Shown in pieces: positions 1 through 8,142 of a DNA stretch of 64,000 nucleotides (within the stretch, counting starts at the first letter, position 1; each line of letters starts with the position of its first letter). Origin of the DNA: Pelomonas sp. Root1444 (GTDB lineage Bacteria > Pseudomonadota > Gammaproteobacteria > Burkholderiales > Burkholderiaceae_C); NCBI RefSeq assembly GCF_001426885.1, contig NZ_LMFP01000003.1:751306-815305 (forward strand). The letters run 5' to 3'. Position numbers and translations under genes: made by a program. The notes under the pieces were generated by a model. It saw only the letters and a program-made list of their open reading frames with translations, did not search any database and had not been told where the DNA came from.

Positions 1-243
1 CGAGTACGCGTGGATCAGCTCCACCGCGCAGGCGGCGCGCATCGCCGCAAAACCGTCGCCGTTGACCGCCGCGCAACTGGCCAGCACCAGCAGCGGGCGC
101 AGCCGCTTGCCGCCGCCCAGCACCGCATAGCGCATGGCCTCGCCGAGGCCGGCAGGCGCTTGCGTGGGCACCAGGTCGTCCAGCGTCGCCTCGAAGGCGG
201 CCAGGGACGTTTCCACCCAGCGGTCGAAGTCCTTTGCTTCCAT
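1..243 (-). CDS. ispA: Polyprenyl (farnesyl/geranyl) diphosphate synthase, N-terminal part, cut by window edge
   Basis: Only the first 81 codons are present; the gene continues past the left edge. The enzyme condenses isopentenyl diphosphate with allylic diphosphates in cytosolic isoprenoid synthesis. The sequence shows the class I trans-prenyltransferase start, with a GGGKRLRP motif at about residues 43-50 (substrate phosphate binding) and a CAVELIHAYS helix that leads into the first Asp-rich motif, which lies outside the window. The ATG at 243 is 2 bp beyond the stop of xseB, the standard xseB-ispA operon order. The fragment cannot show whether the product is C10, C15 or longer. Confidence 0.93.
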   Translation of the reverse strand, partial: MEAKDFDRWVETSLAAFEATLDDLVPTQAPAGLGEAMRYAVLGGGKRLRPLLVLASCAAVNGDGFAAMRAACAVELIHAYS

Positions 244-245
244 GT

Positions 246-500
246 TCAGGGGCCCTCCCAGGCCTTCAACTCCACCCCGTCCAGCAGCTTCACCTGCTGC
301 TCCACCGCTTGCAGCCGCCCCCGGCACAGCGCCAGCAGCTGGGCGCCGCGCTGGTAGCTCTCCAGCAGCTGATCCAGCGGGAGCTGCTGCCCTTCCATCG
401 CCGCGACCAGGCGCTCCAGCTCGTCGAGCGCCTGCTCGTAGCTGAGTTCACTGCCGTCTGGTGCGGCGGCCTTGGTCCGGGCGGAGGTCTTGGCTGTCAT
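246..500 (-). CDS. xseB: Exodeoxyribonuclease VII small subunit
   Basis: The 84-residue product is the small subunit of ExoVII, which with XseA degrades single-stranded DNA to oligonucleotides. The family core [19 protein letters not shown] followed by [13 protein letters not shown] and a helix ending in KLLDG is intact. Length matches the family (about 80 residues). The reading frame extends upstream, but conservation begins near the ATG at 500, and upstream residues would run through the promoter region, so 500 is preferred. It is followed within 2 bp by ispA. The small subunit lies apart from xseA, as is common. Confidence 0.93.
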   Translation of the reverse strand: MTAKTSARTKAAAPDGSELSYEQALDELERLVAAMEGQQLPLDQLLESYQRGAQLLALCRGRLQAVEQQVKLLDGVELKAWEGP

Positions 501-730
501 TTCAAAACGCGAAACCGCAATTGTAGTCAGCGCGTTTTGACAGTTCGGAGCCCCATGACCTGACCGATGGCGGGACAGCACCCGCCCGGGTAGAATCCTG
601 GTCCCTTTCCCACGGCCGCGCGCACGCGCGAACCGCTCCTCCAACCACCTAGCAACCTGGCCGACTCGGCATGCCGAGATGCGCCGGAGGGACGCAGCAC
701 TCCTACTCGCCTGAAAGACCCGCCTGGATC
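501..730. other. Intergenic region between xseB and the Rieske gene
   Basis: It separates divergent genes. Besides the inverted repeat at 502-540 it contains TAGAAT at 591-596, a plausible -10 hexamer for the rightward Rieske gene, and a perfect 14-bp palindrome CTCGGCATGCCGAG at 665-678 in the putative leader. I see no RNA gene or further coding frame. Confidence 0.4.
502..540. promoter_or_regulatory. Inverted repeat upstream of xseB
   Basis: Perfect 10-bp arms TCAAAACGCG (502-511) and CGCGTTTTGA (531-540) are separated by 19 bp. On the minus strand a TACAAT hexamer (plus coordinates 520-525) lies between the arms, about 20 bp before the xseB start, and could be a -10 element. The repeat may be an operator for the xseB-ispA operon; no regulator is known to me. 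Confidence 0.35.
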
Positions 731-1843
731 ATGTCCGACCTGAGCCTACCTGTCTCGGCGCTTCAACGCAGCCAGACCCAGCTCCCGGTGAGCGCCTACT
801 TCGACCCCGATCTGTTCCAGCGTGAACAGGCCAGCATCTTTCAGCGAGGGCCCCGCTATGTCGGCCATGCACTGGCCGTGCCGGAAGTTGGCGACCACTA
901 CGCCCTACCCCAGGAAGGCGAAGGCCGGGCGCTCGTGCGGTCGGCCCAGGGCATCGAGCTGATCTCCAACGTCTGCCGCCACCGCCAGGCGGTCATGCTG
1001 CGCGGGCGCGGCAACACCCGGGCCAACATCGTCTGCCCGCTGCACCGCTGGACGTATTCCCACCAGGGCGAGCTGATCGGCGCACCGCATTTCGCGGAAG
1101 ACCCCTGCCTCAACCTGAACCGCTACCCGTTGCGCGAATGGAACGGCCTGCTGTTCGAGGACAACGGCCATGACGTCGCTGCCGAACTGGGCAAGCTCGG
1201 CCCGCATGCCCAGCTCGACTTCTCAGGCTATGTGCTCGACAAGGTCCAGGTCCACGAGTGCAACTACAACTGGAAGACCTTCATCGAGGTCTACCTCGAG
1301 GATTACCACGTCGGGCCGTTCCACCCCGGCCTCGGCGGCTTCGTGACCTGCGACGACCTCGCGTGGGAGTTCGGCAAGCACCACTCGGTGCAGACCGTCG
1401 GCGTGCACCAGGGGCTGGAGCGCCCGGGCTCGCCGGTCTACCAGCGCTGGCACGACCAGCTGCTGAAGTACCGCGAGGGCCGACCGCCCGAAGCCGGCGC
1501 CATCTGGCTCACCTACTACCCGCACATCATGGTGGAGTGGTATCCGCACGTGCTGGTGGTGTCGACGCTGCACCCCGTGTCGCCGCAGAAGACGGTCAAC
1601 CTCGTCGAGTTCTACTACCCCGAGGAGATCGCCGCGTTCGAGCGCGATTTCGTCGACGCCCACCAGGCCGCCTACATGGAGACCTGCATTGAGGACGACG
1701 AGATCGCCGAGCGCATGGACGCCGGCCGCAAGGCGCTGATGATGCGCGGCGACAACGAGGCCGGCCCCTACCAGAGCCCGATGGAAGACGGCATGCAGCA
1801 CTTCCACGAGTGGTATCGCAACGAGATCGGCGCGCCGCTCTGA
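731..1843 (+). CDS. Rieske [2Fe-2S] aromatic-ring-hydroxylating oxygenase alpha-subunit-type protein
   Basis: The 370-residue protein has an N-terminal Rieske domain with ligands C82-x-H84 and C102-x2-H105 (VCRHR ... CPLHRWTY). A C-terminal catalytic SRPBCC-type domain follows, with the mononuclear iron motif EDYHVGPFHPG (two His) and a later acidic segment that could supply the Asp ligand. Such proteins hydroxylate or demethylate aromatic or amine substrates with electrons from a separate reductase; none is encoded nearby, so the substrate is unknown. ATG 731 is chosen because the upstream extension (from 671) is low-complexity and unlike the family. The stop overlaps the start of the EamA transporter gene by 1 bp, so the two are probably co-transcribed. 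Confidence 0.85.
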   Translation: MSDLSLPVSALQRSQTQLPVSAYFDPDLFQREQASIFQRGPRYVGHALAVPEVGDHYALPQEGEGRALVRSAQGIELISNVCRHRQAVMLRGRGNTRANIVCPLHRWTYSHQGELIGAPHFAEDPCLNLNRYPLREWNGLLFEDNGHDVAAELGKLGPHAQLDFSGYVLDKVQVHECNYNWKTFIEVYLEDYHVGPFHPGLGGFVTCDDLAWEFGKHHSVQTVGVHQGLERPGSPVYQRWHDQLLKYREGRPPEAGAIWLTYYPHIMVEWYPHVLVVSTLHPVSPQKTVNLVEFYYPEEIAAFERDFVDAHQAAYMETCIEDDEIAERMDAGRKALMMRGDNEAGPYQSPMEDGMQHFHEWYRNEIGAPL

Positions 1844-2745
1844 TGCCGGCTTCCGCGCTCATGGTCCTGGCGACCTTTCTCTTCGCCACCATGGGCGTCT
1901 GCGTCAAGCTGGCCAGCGAGTTCTATGCGGCCAGCGAGATCGTCATGTACCGCGGGCTGGTCGGCGCGCTGATGATGGCCGTGCTGACGCATCGCCAGGG
2001 CACCAGCCTGAAGACCCGCCTGCCCGGCATGCACGTCTGGCGCAGCATCTCCGGCGTCACGTCGTTGTGCTTGTGGTTCTATGCCATCGGCAAACTGCCG
2101 CTGGCGACGGCGATGACGCTGAACTACATGTCGTCGGTGTGGATGGCGCTGTTCCTGCTCGGCGGCGCCGTGCTGATGGGCGCTCAGAAGCTGGACTGGC
2201 GGCTGATGGCCTCGGTGCTGCTCGGCTTCGCCGGCGTCGCGCTGATCCTGCGGCCGACGCTGGACCAGCAGCAGCTCTGGCATGGCCTGGCCGGCCTGCT
2301 GTCCGGCATGCTGGCAGCGATGGCCTATTTGCAGGTCACCGCGCTGGGTCGTGCTGGTGAGCCCGAGCTGCGCGTGGTGTTCTATTTCTCGGTCGGCGGC
2401 TGCCTGGCCGGCGCCCTCATCACCGCCGTGACGGAGGGCGGCCTGCAGACGCACACGCTGTGGGGCGCCGCGCTGCTGCTGGCGGTGGGCTTGCTCGCCA
2501 CCACCGCCCAGGTCTGCCTGACGCGTGCCTACGCCATCGGCAAGCCGCTCGTGAACGCCTGCCTGCAATACCTCGGCATCGTCTTCTCCTTCATCTTCGG
2601 CATGCTGCTGTTCGACGACGCGCTGACCTGGCCAGCCACCATCGGCATGCTGCTCATCATCGGCGCCGGCCTCGCAGCCACCCTGTTGCGCTCCAGGGTC
2701 GCACCGCCGCCCAAGGACAGCCAGTTCAACCCCGCCGAGTCCTGA
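1843..2745 (+). CDS. EamA/DMT-family inner-membrane transporter
   Basis: The 300-residue, very hydrophobic protein has about ten predicted membrane segments arranged as two EamA repeats, the RhtA/YdcZ type of drug/metabolite exporters. It starts at the ATG overlapping the TGA of the Rieske gene (TGATG), so translational coupling is likely. The substrate cannot be read from the sequence; linkage to the oxygenase hints at export or import of a related small molecule, which is inference. Confidence 0.85.
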   Translation: MPASALMVLATFLFATMGVCVKLASEFYAASEIVMYRGLVGALMMAVLTHRQGTSLKTRLPGMHVWRSISGVTSLCLWFYAIGKLPLATAMTLNYMSSVWMALFLLGGAVLMGAQKLDWRLMASVLLGFAGVALILRPTLDQQQLWHGLAGLLSGMLAAMAYLQVTALGRAGEPELRVVFYFSVGGCLAGALITAVTEGGLQTHTLWGAALLLAVGLLATTAQVCLTRAYAIGKPLVNACLQYLGIVFSFIFGMLLFDDALTWPATIGMLLIIGAGLAATLLRSRVAPPPKDSQFNPAES

Positions 2746-2749
2746 GCCC

Positions 2750-2828
2750 ACCTCCTACGCGCTTCGCGCGCCCCCTGAAGGGGGTACTGCCAGCGGCCCG
2801 GCAAAGCCGGCTCCGCGGCAGTCGCTGA
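2750..2828. repeat. Hairpin-rich intergenic element
   Basis: This short GC-rich spacer contains CCCCCT-GA-AGGGGG and GCCCGGC-AA-AGCCGGCT stem-loops just after the EamA gene. It resembles dispersed intergenic palindromic elements of this bacterial group, which is recollection rather than a search result. It may terminate the preceding operon. No second copy is obvious in this window. Confidence 0.3.
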
Positions 2829-2855
2829 GCCAGTCACTACACGAAGAAGCCTCAC

Positions 2856-3680
2856 ATGCCCTTCACGACCTTGATCTCCGCCGCCGAACTACGAGCTCTG
2901 GCCGACCCGCTGATCTTCGACTGCGGCTTCGACCTCGCCGACACCGCTGTCGGCGAGCGTGCCTATGCCGAGGGCCACATCCCCGGCGCCTTCTACCTGC
3001 ACCTGGACCGCGACCTCTGCGGCGACAAGACCGGGCCCGACGGGTCGTTCCGCGGCCGCCACCCGCTGCCGGAGCGGGAAACGTTCGCCACGCTGTTGCG
3101 CCGGCTCGGCCTGCGCGCGGGCCGCCAGGTCGTCGCCTACGACCGCCAGGGCGGCCCGTACGCCGCCCACGTCTGGTGGATGCTGCGCTGGATGGGCCAT
3201 GCGGAGGTCGCCGCGCTCGACGGTGCGTGGGACGGCTCATTCACCACGGAGCTACCCACCGCGGTACCGACCGACTGGCAACCCGGCGAGCCGCTCGTCC
3301 AGCAGATCGACGCGGTCGCGCTGCTCAAGCAGCTGGGCCGGGTGCGCCTCATCGACGCCCGCGCCGCGGAGCGCTTCCGGGGCGACGTGGAGCCGCTGGA
3401 CAAGGCCGCCGGCCACATCCCCGGCGCCAGCAACCGCTTCTTCCGCGACAACCTGGGCCCCGACGGCCGCTTCAAGCCCGCGGCCCAGCTGCGCGCCGAG
3501 TTCCAGGCCTTGCTTGCGCCGCATGCGGCCGACGCCGTCGTCCAGCAATGCGGCTCCGGCGTCACCGCCTGCCACAACCTGCTGGCCATGGCGCACGCCG
3601 GGCTGGGTGACAGCCGGCTCTACCCCGGCTCGTGGAGCGAGTGGTCGTCCGACCCGGCGCGGCCGATCGCAACCGGTTGA
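2856..3680 (+). CDS. Sulfurtransferase (two-domain rhodanese, SseA type)
   Basis: The 274-residue protein has two rhodanese domains in tandem. The first contains the non-catalytic signature AEGHIPGAFYLHLDRDL; the second carries the active-site loop QCGSGVTA with the persulfide-forming Cys at about residue 231. Length and the CGSGVTA loop match the thiosulfate/3-mercaptopyruvate sulfurtransferase family, with CGSGVT favouring the mercaptopyruvate class. It acts in cytosolic sulfane-sulfur transfer. It stands between the EamA gene and uspA, with no clear operon partner. Confidence 0.9.
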   Translation: MPFTTLISAAELRALADPLIFDCGFDLADTAVGERAYAEGHIPGAFYLHLDRDLCGDKTGPDGSFRGRHPLPERETFATLLRRLGLRAGRQVVAYDRQGGPYAAHVWWMLRWMGHAEVAALDGAWDGSFTTELPTAVPTDWQPGEPLVQQIDAVALLKQLGRVRLIDARAAERFRGDVEPLDKAAGHIPGASNRFFRDNLGPDGRFKPAAQLRAEFQALLAPHAADAVVQQCGSGVTACHNLLAMAHAGLGDSRLYPGSWSEWSSDPARPIATG

Positions 3681-3747
3681 TTCTGGGCAAACACTTCGCG
3701 GCGGCCGCGGCGCACACTGTGGTTCTCCGCAACTCCTGGAGGACCGA

Positions 3748-4182
3748 ATGTTCAAGCGCATCCTCGTCCCCACGGACGGCTCCGACATCACCGTCAATGC
3801 CGTCAACACCGCCATCCAGTTGGCCAAGGTGCATGGCGCACAGCTGCTGACGCTCAGCGTCATGGAGCCCTTTCCCTACAGCGCCGTGTCCGAGATCCAG
3901 CCGGTGCCGCCGCAGGAGTTCATCGACGCCCAGCAGCGCGTTGCCAGCGAGCGCGTCGAGACCGTCTGCGCCGTGGCCGCCGCCCAGGGCCTGGCGTGCA
4001 AGGGGCACACCATCGAGGCCCTGCACGCCTGGGAGGCGATCATCGACCACGCCAAGCGGGAAGCCGTCGACCTCATCGTGATGGCCTCCCACGGCCGCCG
4101 CGGCGTGGCGGCGCTGCTGCTCGGCAGCGAGACGCAGAAGGTGTTGACCCACACCGACCTGCCCGTCCTCATCGTCAAGTGA
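3748..4182 (+). CDS. Universal stress protein (UspA family)
   Basis: The 144-residue single Usp domain begins FKRILVPTDGSD and ends with the nucleotide-binding loop ASHGRRGVAALLLGSETQKVLTHTDLPVLIVK (G-x2-G-x9-G-S/T pattern), so it probably binds ATP. A good ribosome-binding site (CTGGAGGA) lies 6 bp before the ATG at 3748. The role is usually survival under starvation or oxidative stress. A weak GG-N10-GC element lies upstream at 3686-3699, but its -12 half is TCGC, so I do not claim it. Confidence 0.93.
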   Translation: MFKRILVPTDGSDITVNAVNTAIQLAKVHGAQLLTLSVMEPFPYSAVSEIQPVPPQEFIDAQQRVASERVETVCAVAAAQGLACKGHTIEALHAWEAIIDHAKREAVDLIVMASHGRRGVAALLLGSETQKVLTHTDLPVLIVK

Positions 4183-4195
4183 GACGTTGCGCCGG

Positions 4196-5230
4196 TCAGG
4201 GCGCGCCCAGCAGGTGGCGCTGGAAGAACGCCACTGTGCGCCCGACCCACAGCGCCGTCGCGGCAGGCCGGTCGAAGCCCGGCGGGTCGCACAGCAGCTC
4301 GCACGCCAGCCGGTCCAACTGAGCCGCCGCTGGCGGCGGCGCCAGCAACGCGCCGTGGCCGCCGCCGTGCAGGTCGGCCAGCAGCTCGCAGCCCTGGCAC
4401 GCCACGCGCAGCGGGTCGCTGTGAAAGCGCGGCAGCAGCCAGCGGTCGCCATCGGCCGTGACGAGGCCCAGCGGCACGCGCGGCCTGGCCAGCGTCGTGA
4501 GGTCGAAGTCGGCCACCAGCGGCACCCCCGCAACGATGGCGGCCAAGCGCGGGTCCGCATGCGTGCGCGGCCGGTCGTCGCCGGCGAACTTCCAGTCCAG
4601 CACACGCCGGGCTAGCCACAGCTTGACGCCGTCCAGCGCGCCGCCGCCCAGGCGGGTGGCCAGGCCGACGCAGGTGTGGAAGTCCTCCGGGAGGTGCCGC
4701 GCGCAGTGGGCGCGGAAGCGCTCGGGCGACCAGGCACCGCCGGCCAGGCTCAGCATGGTGTGCCCGCCGGCCGACATGCCGAAGCCGCCGACCCGGTCCC
4801 ACCTCAGTGCTGCGAAGCGCGGGTCAACGGCCGCGCGGTCGAGGGCGTGGCTGATCTCGGCGGGGCGCTGCTGCCAGCTGTCGGGCCCGGGGCGGCCGGG
4901 GTCGGTCCAGTTGTCGCCGCGGTGCAGCGGCAGCACGACGGTGAAGCCGGCGTCCACCAGCGCCTGGGCCAGCGTGGTGTGCACCCACGGCCCGCCGCCC
5001 GAGCCGTGCGAGATGGCCACCACATGGCCGTTGCCGGGCTCCGGCGTGGCGTCCGGCGCGATCGACACGGCCAGGTCGCCGCGCTTCTCGGCGCGGCCGC
5101 TGGCGGCCGTCGGATAAAAGAGCGTGACCGCGCCACCGTCGGCATCGGCAGGCAGGGTCGATGTGCCCAGCGTTGCGGCATGCGCGGCGGTGCACAGCAT
5201 CAGGCTGGCCAGCAAGGGGCGGAGGATCAT
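4196..5230 (-). CDS. Secreted alpha/beta hydrolase (dienelactone/PAF-acetylhydrolase type)
   Basis: The 344-residue protein starts with a signal peptide (MILRPLLASLMLCTAAHA). It has the oxyanion region VVAISHGSGG, a nucleophile elbow GFGMSAGG (Ser in G-x-S-x-G) and a C-terminal GGGHGALL that supplies the catalytic His. It is probably a periplasmic esterase or lipase-like enzyme of unknown substrate. The ATG at 5230 is chosen because the signal peptide starts exactly there. The gene for a membrane AraC regulator lies upstream on the same strand, and a strong palindrome (5289-5317) lies in the space between them. Confidence 0.82.
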   Translation of the reverse strand: MILRPLLASLMLCTAAHAATLGTSTLPADADGGAVTLFYPTAASGRAEKRGDLAVSIAPDATPEPGNGHVVAISHGSGGGPWVHTTLAQALVDAGFTVVLPLHRGDNWTDPGRPGPDSWQQRPAEISHALDRAAVDPRFAALRWDRVGGFGMSAGGHTMLSLAGGAWSPERFRAHCARHLPEDFHTCVGLATRLGGGALDGVKLWLARRVLDWKFAGDDRPRTHADPRLAAIVAGVPLVADFDLTTLARPRVPLGLVTADGDRWLLPRFHSDPLRVACQGCELLADLHGGGHGALLAPPPAAAQLDRLACELLCDPPGFDRPAATALWVGRTVAFFQRHLLGAP

Positions 5231-5288
5231 GGGGCGCTCGCGGAGATGGAGAAGCCCGCAGCGTCGGCCGCGATGGCCTTGCTGTCTG

Positions 5289-5317
5289 GCCGAAACCCGC
5301 AACCCACAGGTTTCGGC
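5289..5317. promoter_or_regulatory. Palindrome, candidate operator before the hydrolase gene
   Basis: Perfect arms GCCGAAACC (5289-5297) and GGTTTCGGC (5309-5317) are separated by 11 bp. The site lies between the AraC-type regulator gene and the start of the secreted hydrolase it would control. A site with about 20 bp between half-site centres suits a dimeric regulator; assignment to the neighbouring AraC protein is inference. Confidence 0.45.
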
Positions 5318-5347
5318 ACGCCTTTTGATGAAACGGCGTGGTGCTTT

Positions 5348-6391
5348 CTAGGAATCGGCCAGCGCCCGCTGGCGGAATTCGGTCGGCGTGAGACCGGTGT
5401 CGGCCTTGAAGGCACGGTTGAACGGCCCGATGGAGCCGAAGCCGACGTCCAGCGCGATCGTCAGCACCGGCAGCTGGCGCTGCGCCGGGTCGGCCAGCCG
5501 GCGCTTGGCCTCCGCCAGCCGCAGGCCGTTGACATACGCGGTGAAGTTGCGATGCCCCAGGCCCTGGTTGATGACGCGGCGCAACCGGTATTCGGGCGTG
5601 CGCAGCCGCTCGGCCAGGCCGGCCAGGCTGAGGCCCTCCTGCGCATAGCCGCGCTGCTGGCCCATCAGCCGCGCGAGCTCGGCGGCAACGGCCTGGTCCT
5701 GCGCGTCGGCAGCCGGCGGCGGCGGCGCGGGGGGTGCGCCCTCCTCGCCCCACAGCCCCGCGGCGCGCGGCATCAGCAACTGCCAGGCCATGGTGCTGGT
5801 CAAGGCCAGCAGCATGGCCACGTCGCCGAGGGCCGCGCCTTCGCTCAGGCTGCCATTGGCCGAGCCGATGCGCTGCGCCACCATGACCAGCGCATAGGCA
5901 GCGCCCCCACCCACGACCAGGCCGCGCCAACGCCGGCGCTTCTCGACCAGGTCCACCCGCCAGGGCCCGGCCACGGCCGTCAGCCCCAGCAGCGCGAAGG
6001 CAATGGGGATGGCGCGCAGCAGCATCCAGGCCGGCCACCAGTGCGACCACAGGCAGATCGTCGCGCCGAACAGCGCGACGGCCGCCCACAACGCGGCGTG
6101 CCAGGCACGCGGCCGAAAGCCGTCCTCGAACACCGCGCGCGCGAACAGCCAGAACAGCACCGCCGTGCCCAGCGAGATGCCGATGCCGGGCGACTGCGCG
6201 GCGCAGCGCAGCTCACGCTCGACCCAGGGCGACGCGGAGATGGCCTGCACCGCGAGCGACAGTGCCAGCAGGATGCCGATGCGCACCACGTGGGCATGCC
6301 GCGCATGGCGCCAATGCGGCAGCAGGATGGCGATGACGAGGGCCAGCAGCGCCACGAGGGCGCCGCGCAGCCCGGCGTCAATGAGTGCCAT
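5348..6391 (-). CDS. AraC-family regulator with N-terminal membrane domain
   Basis: The 347-residue protein starts with about seven hydrophobic segments (residues 1-230) and ends with an AraC DNA-binding domain of two helix-turn-helix motifs (about residues 255-347: LAGLAERLRTPEYRLRRVIN, then IALDVGFGSIGPFNRAFK-x-GLTPTEFR). It is therefore a membrane-embedded regulator that probably senses an envelope signal. Its start overlaps the end of the upstream ZIP gene by 14 bp, so the two are co-transcribed. The likely target is the adjacent secreted hydrolase with its palindrome. Confidence 0.85.
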   Translation of the reverse strand: MALIDAGLRGALVALLALVIAILLPHWRHARHAHVVRIGILLALSLAVQAISASPWVERELRCAAQSPGIGISLGTAVLFWLFARAVFEDGFRPRAWHAALWAAVALFGATICLWSHWWPAWMLLRAIPIAFALLGLTAVAGPWRVDLVEKRRRWRGLVVGGGAAYALVMVAQRIGSANGSLSEGAALGDVAMLLALTSTMAWQLLMPRAAGLWGEEGAPPAPPPPAADAQDQAVAAELARLMGQQRGYAQEGLSLAGLAERLRTPEYRLRRVINQGLGHRNFTAYVNGLRLAEAKRRLADPAQRQLPVLTIALDVGFGSIGPFNRAFKADTGLTPTEFRQRALADS

Positions 6392-7160
6392 GCAGCAGCT
6401 GCGACACCGCGAAGGCCACGCCCAGGCCCACGGCCAGCCAGGCCACCTGGGCGAAGGTCTCGCGCCAGGCCAGGCGCTGCTGCAGCTGCGGCAGCAGGTC
6501 GGCCACCGAGATGTAGATGAAGCTGCTGGACGCCAGCACCAGCAGGTAGGGCAGCACGCCCTCGAAGCTGCCGATCAGGAAATAGCCCAGCACGCCGCCC
6601 ACCACCGCCGCCATGCCCGAGATCGCATTGAACAACAGCGCCTTGGCGCGGCTGAAGCCGGCGTTCAGCAGCACGATGTAGTCGCCCACCTCCTGCGGGA
6701 TCTCGTGCGCGACGATGGCCAGCGCCGTCGCGAAGCCCAGCCGCGTGTCGGCCAGGAAGGCCGCCGCGATGATGGCGCCGTCGCAGAAGTTGTGGATGCT
6801 GTCGCCCACCAGCACGGTCAGGCCGCCACGGCCGGCCTGCTCGGCGTCGAAATGGTGGTGGTGATGGTGGCCGTCGCCCTCGTGGTGGTGCACGTGGCGG
6901 TAGAGCTCCACCTTTTCCAGCAGCCAGAAGAACAGCAGGCCGGCCAGCAGCACCGCGAACAGCGTCTGCGGCGCGGCCGTGTGGCTTTCGAAAGCCTCGG
7001 GCAGCACGTTCAGCAGCGAGGTGCCCAGCAGGATGCCGGCCGACAGGCTGACGAGGCTCTTCACGAGGCGGGTCAGCACGGTCACGGTCAGGCTGGCCGC
7101 GACGAGCACCGACAGCAGCCCGCCTGCGAAGGTGGCGAGCACGATATGGAGGAGGGTCAT
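6378..7160 (-). CDS. ZIP-family divalent metal transporter
   Basis: The 260-residue protein has eight predicted membrane segments and a His-rich cytoplasmic loop (HVHHHEGDGHHHHHH, about residues 88-103). The ZIP metal-site motifs are present: DSIHNFCDGAIIAAAF in segment 4 and AHEIPQEVGDY in segment 5. It imports Zn2+, Fe2+ or a related ion through the inner membrane. The ATG at 7160 follows GGAGGAGG. It is the first gene of a unit with the membrane AraC regulator. Confidence 0.9.
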   Translation of the reverse strand: MTLLHIVLATFAGGLLSVLVAASLTVTVLTRLVKSLVSLSAGILLGTSLLNVLPEAFESHTAAPQTLFAVLLAGLLFFWLLEKVELYRHVHHHEGDGHHHHHHFDAEQAGRGGLTVLVGDSIHNFCDGAIIAAAFLADTRLGFATALAIVAHEIPQEVGDYIVLLNAGFSRAKALLFNAISGMAAVVGGVLGYFLIGSFEGVLPYLLVLASSSFIYISVADLLPQLQQRLAWRETFAQVAWLAVGLGVAFAVSQLLHGTH

Positions 7161-7221
7161 GGAATGGCGCAAAGCAACGGGCCGCTACTGCGGCCCGACT
7201 GCGACCAGCGTAGCAGAGCTG

Positions 7222-8082
7222 TCAAACCCCATGCTTCTTGAACCAGGCCAAGCAACGCGCCCAGCCATCCTCGGCCGCCGCCTTGCGGTAGCTGGGCCGG
7301 TAGTCGGCATGGAAGGCGTGCGGCGTGTCGGGGTAGACGACGAACTCGCACTTCGTGTTGCCGGCCGCCTTCAGCGCGGCTTCGAGCCGCGTCAGCGTCT
7401 CCACCGGGATGCCGCTGTCGGCCGCGCCGTACAGCGCCAGCACCGGCGCCTTGATGCGGGCGGCGCGCTCGATGACGGTCTGGTCGCCGGCGAAGTAGTT
7501 GCGCGCCACCGGCCCGTACCAGGCGACCGCGGCAGCCAGCTTCGAGTTGTGGGCGGCATACGACCAACTCGCGCGGCCGCCCCAGCAGAAGCCGGTGATG
7601 CCCAGCCGGGCCGTGTCGCCGCCATTCGCCGCGGCCCAGGCGACCGTCGCGTCCAGGTCGCCATGGACCTGCGCGTCGGACGCCTTGCTGACCACCTCGC
7701 TGATGAGCTTGGGGATGTCCGTGTAGGCACCGGCGTCGCCGTGACGCACGAACAGCTCGGGCGCGATGGCGAGATAGCCCTGTTTCGCCAAACGCCGGCA
7801 GACGTCGGCGATGTGCTCATGCACGCCGAAGATCTCACTGGCCACGAGGATCACCGGCAGGTTCTTCCCGCCCGCCGGCTGGGCGCGGTAGGCCGGCATC
7901 TTGAAATCGCCGACGGGGATGGTGACCGTGCCGGCCTCCAGGCCCGTGGTGTCGGTCACGAGGGTCTGCGCCGTCACCGGCAGCACGGCGGCCGCGAAGC
8001 CGCTGCCCACCGCCGTCTGCACGAAGCCGCGGCGGTTGAAGTCACGGCCGGGGGCAAGGCTGTCGATCTCTTCTTTCAGCAT
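7222..8082 (-). CDS. Exported dienelactone hydrolase-family protein
   Basis: The 286-residue protein has an N-terminus with a Tat-like twin arginine followed by a hydrophobic stretch (NRRGFVQTAVGSGFAAAVLPVTA). The hydrolase domain contains the Cys nucleophile elbow GFCWGG and C-terminal DTPHAFHADYRPSYR with the catalytic His. Members hydrolyse dienelactones or act as general carboxylesterases; here it is probably periplasmic. It is divergent from ppx, whose start is 60 bp away. Confidence 0.87.
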   Translation of the reverse strand: MLKEEIDSLAPGRDFNRRGFVQTAVGSGFAAAVLPVTAQTLVTDTTGLEAGTVTIPVGDFKMPAYRAQPAGGKNLPVILVASEIFGVHEHIADVCRRLAKQGYLAIAPELFVRHGDAGAYTDIPKLISEVVSKASDAQVHGDLDATVAWAAANGGDTARLGITGFCWGGRASWSYAAHNSKLAAAVAWYGPVARNYFAGDQTVIERAARIKAPVLALYGAADSGIPVETLTRLEAALKAAGNTKCEFVVYPDTPHAFHADYRPSYRKAAAEDGWARCLAWFKKHGV

Positions 8083-8142
8083 GGGGCTCCAGGGGTGGGA
8101 GTTACGAAGGGGCGTCAAATTTTGCCCCGACAATCCGCCGCC

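Noticed and set aside
3686..3699. GG-N10-GC element before uspA
   Set aside because: The -24 half is GGCAAA and the -12 half TCGC, so it matches only the dinucleotides, which are frequent by chance at this GC content.
6838..6900. A His-run resembling an engineered tag
   Set aside because: It is the natural His-rich cytoplasmic loop of ZIP transporters, in the expected position.
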